Origin: Rhytidiadelphus loreus
Taxonomy: Eukaryota; Streptophyta; Bryopsida; Hypnales; Hylocomiaceae
Direction of reading: 5' to 3'
Assembly: GCA_947034895.1 (NCBI GenBank)
Contig: OX344765.1
Span: forward strand, 16,807,001 to 16,871,000
DNA: 64,000 nucleotides
Made by a program: the position numbers and the translations under genes. The notes below the pieces were generated by a model. It saw only the letters and a program-made list of their open reading frames with translations, was not told where the DNA came from and did no database searches. This document shows positions 58,842 to 64,000 of the stretch, piece after piece (position 1 is the first letter of the stretch; each line of letters begins with the position of its first letter).

Positions 58842-59786
58842 TTAACCCCTAAAGATTTTAAACTATATTTTCACCCAAAATGCTCTAAAACTACCATTTC
58901 TAGTATAAGTTCAAATTTTAGAAAAATAAACAAACATTTTTGGACACATGTAACTACAGGATCTTGTAGTATACTAGATTAAAAAGATGTAGAAAAAATT
59001 TCAGAAATTTCCACCATATAGATTGCAAGATCTTAACATTTGAAGTGACAAAAATCTTTTTTTAGGCCTTGCAAAAAAATTGGGTAGCTGCACTTCACAA
59101 GGTCACATTTGTATGAAAAAATTTCTATGTTGGTGGTTCTTCTTTGGATTCATTCTTCAAAACAAGTTGGCTGCATGCTCAAAAATTTTCAAATCATTTG
59201 GAATTGTACAACATATAGGAAAAAAAATAGTAAGTAAAAAAAAATAGAAAATGATTCAAAATACTAACTTGATAAGAATTTAGTTATGAACTTGAAAAAT
59301 GACAATTCCAATGGTTGTAATGTTGTAATAAACAATCTACATCCTATGATTTTATTTATTTCAAAAAATATTGAAAATTTAGTTAAATAAAGGACTTCAA
59401 AGCTTATTTTAGAGTAGAGATTTCATATTACCTGCAAACTAAAACTCCTTATAACTTTCATCTCATTAATCAAAATGGAATGATTCAAAGCTTTCCAAGT
59501 ATGTATAAATCTAAAGAACCAATTTTAAAATTTTATTTCTTAAAAAGGTAATTTTTTAAGAATTTTTTTAAGCTACCTAAGTTGCATGTAGTTCAAAGAA
59601 AATTACAAATCATACAATAACTTTTTAACTATGTAGTTAAAAGTTATGAAAATTGTTGAACCTTAAAGTTACTCCTTGGTCACATGTGTGAAAATTTCAA
59701 AGAAAATAATAAAAAAATCCATTTGCAGTGAGTTGCCTAAGATCGCTATATTGCCAACAAAACACAATTTGATCTTTTAGGGGTTA
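58842..59786 (+). mobile_element. 0.945-kb TTAA element
   Basis: Ends TTAACCCCTAAAGATTTTAA and GATCTTTTAGGGGTTAA. The landmark CTACAGGATCTT is at about 58954. It is the reverse of the 40095 and 47405 copies from end to end. Confidence 0.9.
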
Positions 59787-59977
59787 AAGCAACTCCAACA
59801 TATTATTGCCTAAAATGTATTGCCTCTATTTATGGGAGTTGAAGGTCTATCACTATTAGATGTATTTATTTTCATTAGTTTGAAGGATCATAGTTAATCA
59901 TTTGGTGTCTAAAAACTGCATAAAAAAAAAAACTAAAATGTGTGTTTGATATCCAACAAGATCCAAACAATAGATTA

Positions 59978-60086
59978 CACTAGTAGAAAACGTAGGAATT
60001 TTGATAGAATTTTGTTGATTTGGTCGCGTTGAGTTGGTCATTGTTTTGTTGATTTCAACAGATTTCTACTGCGTTTTCTACTAGTG
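59978..60086. mobile_element. 109-bp CACTA-type foldback
   Basis: Starts CACTAGTAGAAAACGTAGGA and ends CTGCGTTTTCTACTAGTG. The flanks TTA and GTA differ at one base. The interior GATTTGGTCGCGTTGAGTTG is shared with 49038-49209, but pairing is reduced, so it is an older or rearranged relative. Confidence 0.8.
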
Positions 60087-60556
60087 GTAGACAATTTCAT
60101 AGTAGGAGAAAAAATCCAATCGCCCAATTGAATGCATGTAGGTGTAGTTACCTTTGCAAGTAAGAAAGCTAAGAATGTTAACTTCAATGCTTGTTCCTTG
60201 CATGTGCATACATGATTGGGTATTTTTATAGTAAAGTCTCTCATTTGGGTAGTTTAGTTGAAGTTGAATAAATTAGAATACAAGTGAATAAAAATCATTT
60301 GTAGATTAAAACCAATTGCAATAAAATTGAGATAATTGTAGTAAGTGATTTGGAATGAAATCATTTAGGTAAATTATAGAATTGAATCCAATAAAGAAAA
60401 AAGAAAAAAAGTATTTTCAAGGAAAACAAATCTATATCAAAATAGTTTTCAAATCAGATTGTTTGCAAAATTTTGGATGAAATATGGTCATGGATGGTAA
60501 CCTTGAAATTAAAACCTTGTCCGAGTTCAATTCAATGTAATTTTTGGTTTTCAACT

Positions 60557-60708
60557 TTAACCTTTAAAAGACACCAAGGTTGAAAAGTGGTTGATGGATG
60601 ATTTGACTCGTCAATGTAGAAACAAAAAATGCACCTATTGGTTCAATAATCCAAACATTTTGGTGACTACCTAGCTTGGTCATGGGGGGTTGTATCCTTT
60701 AGGGTTAA
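60557..60708 (+). mobile_element. 152-bp TTAA mini-element
   Basis: Starts TTAACCTTTAAAAGACACC and ends TATCCTTTAGGGTTAA. The body (CACCTATTGGTTCAATAATC, TTTTGGTGACTACC) equals 25322-25485. Confidence 0.75.
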
Positions 60709-62149
60709 AAATGAACAAATACATTAGAAACAATTTTCTTCTATCCAATAATCAACCATTGCCCATTACATAATTATTTGGAAGGGGTCCCATTATGTAT
60801 ATAATTTGGGTTGTATTTTATAGAAAATTTAGTTATACATGACACTTCTAGATATCATTCTCTTTGTCTTCATAAAATAAATCTACCAATCTAAGTTTTG
60901 GATTTTCAATACAATTAAACATGTAGTTTTTACACTGAAAAGTTTGATAATTTTTTTTGAATAATAGCTTTGAGGTTTGAATAATAGCTTTGAGGTTTGA
61001 ATAATAGCTTTGAGGTTGCCTTGAAGAGGGCAAAATCTCATTGTTGATTGGTCATTTGAATAAGCTACATAATGCCCATATAAGAAAGATTTTGAAATTT
61101 AAATTTTGGTAGCCCTCCTAGGACCTCATATGTCTTTGGAGGGTTAACCCTAAAATGCTTGAGAAGATGTTTTGTGTCCTTTAGATGACTTTAGGAAGGC
61201 CTCATAAATGGGAAATATATTTTTTCATCCAATTTGATTCAAGCTATAAAAATGAATCTTAAAAATTTGTTATTAGCTAATGAAATGAAGCTTATCAAGT
61301 GCAATATCTACTCCAATTTGAAAATTTGAAAATTCCTAAATTTGAATAGTTTATTGCAATTTGAACTTTGAACCTATTACTATGGAATATTAGTTTTCTA
61401 ATTTTAGAACGATAAATTAAAAAATTATACCACAATACTCTATACTTCAATGTGAAGTTGCAAACCTATGGGAAAAAATTCAGATTTTTAAAACATACTT
61501 TACATTTAGATATGATTTTTTTTCAAAAATTTAGTGTAATTTCAAATTTTCACAAAACATCTGAAATTTTTATGACTCAAAGAAGGCTTGTAATAACATC
61601 TCTAGAAAATAAATACAAAAAAAATTCATTAATTTATAGTTGCCAATTGGAAGTTTATAGAGAGAGGAACTTCAAGGTTTGAAAAAGTGGTCATTGGCCT
61701 AGCTAAAAATGGTCATGTTGGTCTTATGAGACGACCATGATTGCAAAAATCTGGGGCCTTAAGCCATAGTCTTCTTAACCAAGTTTTCTCCTAGTGACAC
61801 TTGCTATCAAATTGCATGTGGTGTGAGTTAGTTAAACTATAGTACCTCATTATACACTTCATTCATAGTGGACTTAGGTACAAAATTCTTATTCTTCATC
61901 TTGAGAAGAGAATTTAACATAATCAATCATAAATAGTGTAGAATTATTTCATTATTCATCAAATTGATGAAGATAAAATACCTTTCCAAACCACAATCCA
62001 CATATTACTAATCATAACCTACACCTACCTTACAACTACTACAAAACTAAACAAAATACCATTTAACCTACAATCTACACTCACCAAAATTAAGCCCGTC
62101 TATATCAAAAAAATGGTTCATAAGTCACAACAATTCCACTTAATACACA
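60709..62149. other. AT-rich non-coding stretch
   Basis: No gene. TCTCCTAGTG at 61789-61798 looks like a lone CACTA right end, and GGAGGGTTAACCCTAAAA at 61139 could be two worn TTAA-family ends meeting. Confidence 0.4.
60956..61017 (+). repeat. 20-bp tandem repeat, three units
   Basis: TTTGAATAATAGCTTTGAGG occurs three times without change. Confidence 0.9.
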
Positions 62150-62780
62150 ATTTGATGGCTCTGACAACAATACCACTTATACGGTTTTGATTGCTCTACC
62201 AACAATACCACTAACACAGTTTTAATGGCTCTGGCAACAATACCACTAACACGATTTGGATTGCTCTACCAACAATACCACTGACACAATTTTAATGACT
62301 TTGGCAATAATACCACTAACATGATTTTGACAACTCTTTCAACAATACCACTAACACGATTTTGACAGCTCTGCCAACAATACCACTAACTCAATTTTAA
62401 TGACTATGGCAACAATACCACTAACGTGATTTCGAAGGCTACGACAACAATACCACTAACATGATTTTAAAGGCTATGGCAACAATACCACTAACACGAT
62501 TTTGACAACTCTAGCAGCAATACCACTGAGACAAATTTAATGACTCTGGCAACGATACCACTGACACAATTTTAATGGCTATGGCAACAATATCACTAAC
62601 ATGATTTTAATGGCTTTGGCAACAATACCACTAACACGATTTTGATGGCTTTGGCAACAATACCACTAACACGATTTTGACAACTCTAGTAGCAATACCA
62701 CTAACACGATTTTAATGACTCTGGCAACAATACCACTGGCACAAATTTAATGGCTCTGGCAACAATTCCACTTAGACAAA
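62150..62780 (+). repeat. 35-bp tandem array, about 18 units
   Basis: The phrase GGCAACAATACCACTAACAC plus GATTTTAATGGCTCT-like text recurs every 35 bp from 62165 to 62760 (spacing checked at 62165/62200, 62480/62515/62550). Units differ by many substitutions, so the array is older than the 97-bp one. Closed in all frames. Confidence 0.9.
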
Positions 62781-63216
62781 ATTCACTAGAAGAACATTAT
62801 CACAAACACTTGTAGACTTTGGAAGTACTCTTTTAAACTCTATAATCACTATTCCTCTACTACAAAAACGCACAAACAAATCAAAGTTTTCCACCACTCT
62901 CTACCACACTCCTTCCTCTCTATTCTCATTTCATTTAAAAAATCACCCACTCATATTTTTCCTCTTCTATCACATGCCCAACTCAAATCCACTCATACTA
63001 TTCCCCATACAAGTCAAAGTTTTTAGTTCACTCAAATTTGTGTACCTAAGTTTTTAGTTCACTCAAACTTGCCTTCTTGTACAAATGGATTGGTATGGGA
63101 ATTGCACATATTCCATCAACTTTTGCCAAAATAATACATTGGACAAGACACACAACATACACAAACCCTAACATCATCACTGTGGTTATCATCTCCAACC
63201 TTCATAGTACCATAAT
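62781..63216. other. AT-rich non-coding stretch
   Basis: A duplicated AAGTTTTTAGTTCACTCAAA (63017 and 63049) is the only structure seen. Confidence 0.45.
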
Positions 63217-63374
63217 TTAACCCCTAAAGGATCAAGACCTTTTTTTCACCAAAAAACACTCAAAACTGTCATTTCTATTGCAAAGAGTAAAAAAAATTGA
63301 AAATTGTTTTTTAGGAACATTTAACTGTAGGATCTTATACCTAACTAGTATAAAAATATGTGGAATAAATTTTA
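63217..63374 (+). mobile_element. left part of a TTAA element, interrupted
   Basis: Starts TTAACCCCTAAAGGATCAAG and has CTGTAGGATCTT at 63325-63336. It follows the 21663 copy until about 63374, where a SINE-like unit begins. Confidence 0.75.
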
Positions 63375-63596
63375 GACTTGGCCGAGAGACTACCACATCG
63401 TTTTAAATTTTTTTTTTAAACAAAAAACAAAAACAAAAAAACTTTGTTTTTCATTTTAAGAACTTTAATTTAATTTTATTCTTTTGGAAAAAAAAAATCT
63501 GGCATCTGCGTTCGATGGGGCCCCGGGGGAACGGAGCTCAGAACAACCCTGAAACGGCCCTCCAGCCTCCCCCCCATCCCATCTAATGTAATTTCC
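63375..63596 (+). mobile_element. GC-rich SINE-like unit, copy 2, 5'-truncated
   Basis: It starts at ACTTGGCCGAGAGAC, equivalent to position 45909 of copy 1, then A/T spacers, AAAATCTGGCATCTGCGTTC, GGGGGAACGGAGCTCAGAAC, CTGAAACGGCCC, and ends CATCTAA. Loss of the 5' part with a kept 3' end is usual for target-primed retroposition. CGTTCGATGG here is closer to a B box than in copy 1. Confidence 0.55.
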
Positions 63597-64000
63597 TTGT
63601 CATAATTGCCAATCTCATAAAACATCCTACCTCTAACAAAACCATCTAGATAAATATTTAATACAATGCATTGTATAATGCTCACAATATAGCATATCCC
63701 CACTATTCATACATAAGGTACAATCACATACATATGTACAATCACCATATCTAGAAATGGCATGACTTATAGCCTCACCAACAATGGTACTTCCAAACAC
63801 TCCAACACAATATGACATTCCCATTCTACATTTATAAAGATAATGACTTCTTCACCACCCAATTACCATACATAGAATGAGTATGATCCTTCAAAAAGTA
63901 CATTGACAATATTATCCACCAAGAAAATCTTGATACTACACAAAAATTTCCTAGCATAAATAAATGGATAGACAATGAAGTCATACATTCTCAACTCTCT
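63597..64000. other. AT-rich non-coding stretch
   Basis: No continuation of the interrupted TTAA element could be recognised, and no gene is supported. Two overlapping minus-strand frames (63476-63824) cross the SINE-like unit and look like chance. Confidence 0.45.

Noticed and set aside
61139..61156. AGGGTTAACCCTAAAA as a second shared-TTAA junction
   Set aside because: Neither side continues with recognisable family sequence, so the resemblance may be chance or too worn to call.
61780..61800. CTCCTAGTG as the right end of a CACTA element
   Set aside because: No partner left end with matching subterminal sequence was found upstream.
1..64000. tRNA, rRNA or organellar insertion
   Set aside because: No cloverleaf-compatible sequence with both Pol III boxes and no recognisable rRNA or plastid/mitochondrial gene text was seen on either strand.

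Overview
The window looks like nuclear DNA of a land plant with a large, repeat-rich genome. It is AT-rich (about one third G+C by eye), has no operons, rRNA or tRNA genes, and contains no intact protein-coding gene that I can support. Almost everything that can be resolved is non-autonomous mobile DNA: terminal-inverted-repeat (TIR) elements, MITE foldbacks, tandem arrays and old relics inserted into one another. The CACTA-type ends (CACTACAAGAAAA, 3-bp duplications) and the Tourist-like ends (GAGCATCC, TAA duplication) are typical of plants. I cannot name the species.

The dominant family has ends close to TTAACCCCTAAAGGACCAA and always carries TTAA at the outer edge. About 18 copies or relics can be seen. 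Four size classes exist: about 150 bp, 577-765 bp, 0.91-0.95 kb, and a 'B' class of 1-2.1 kb (4.7 kb with later insertions) that has an internal foldback. Two places show the target site directly: two copies share a single TTAA at 22580-22583, and a 577-bp copy at 52216-52792 splits an older relative whose unsplit TTAA is visible in other copies. This fits a TTAA-specific (piggyBac-like) mobilisation system.

Layout. 0.6-1.3 kb: low-copy stretch with a short secretory-leader-like ORF. 2.3-7.0 kb: a B-class element holding a 583-bp element with an 8-bp duplication and a MITE that itself holds another TTAA element. 8.4-10 kb: Tourist-like MITE, a broken coding fragment and a TTAA relic. 13.4-14.8 kb: two inverted 328-bp MITEs flanking a single-copy, exon-like segment. 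15-25 kb: TTAA relics, MITEs and an abutting TTAA pair. 25.6-26.8 kb: GC-rich island with a broken coding stretch. 31-33.5 kb: microsatellite and minisatellites. 36.5-37 kb: second element with an 8-bp duplication. 38.08-39.40 kb: very uniform 97-bp tandem array grown out of a MITE interior. 39.5-40.1 kb: low-copy exon-like island cut by a TTAA element. 43.3-44.9 kb: a CACTA element inside a CACTA foldback, both with exact 3-bp duplications. 45.8 and 63.4 kb: two copies of a GC-rich SINE-like unit. 48.6-50.2 kb: LTR-like region carrying a perfect CACTA foldback. 52-54.4 kb: nested TTAA/TA/CACTA elements, then a cysteine-rich gene relic. 57.7-60.7 kb: further TTAA copies. 62.2-62.8 kb: old 35-bp tandem array.

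No genes work together here. The window is best read as an insertion history in which several TIR systems repeatedly landed in each other, with a few small fragments of host coding sequence (8986-9156, 14058-14272, 26524-26751, 39926-40100, 54021-54384) stranded between them.
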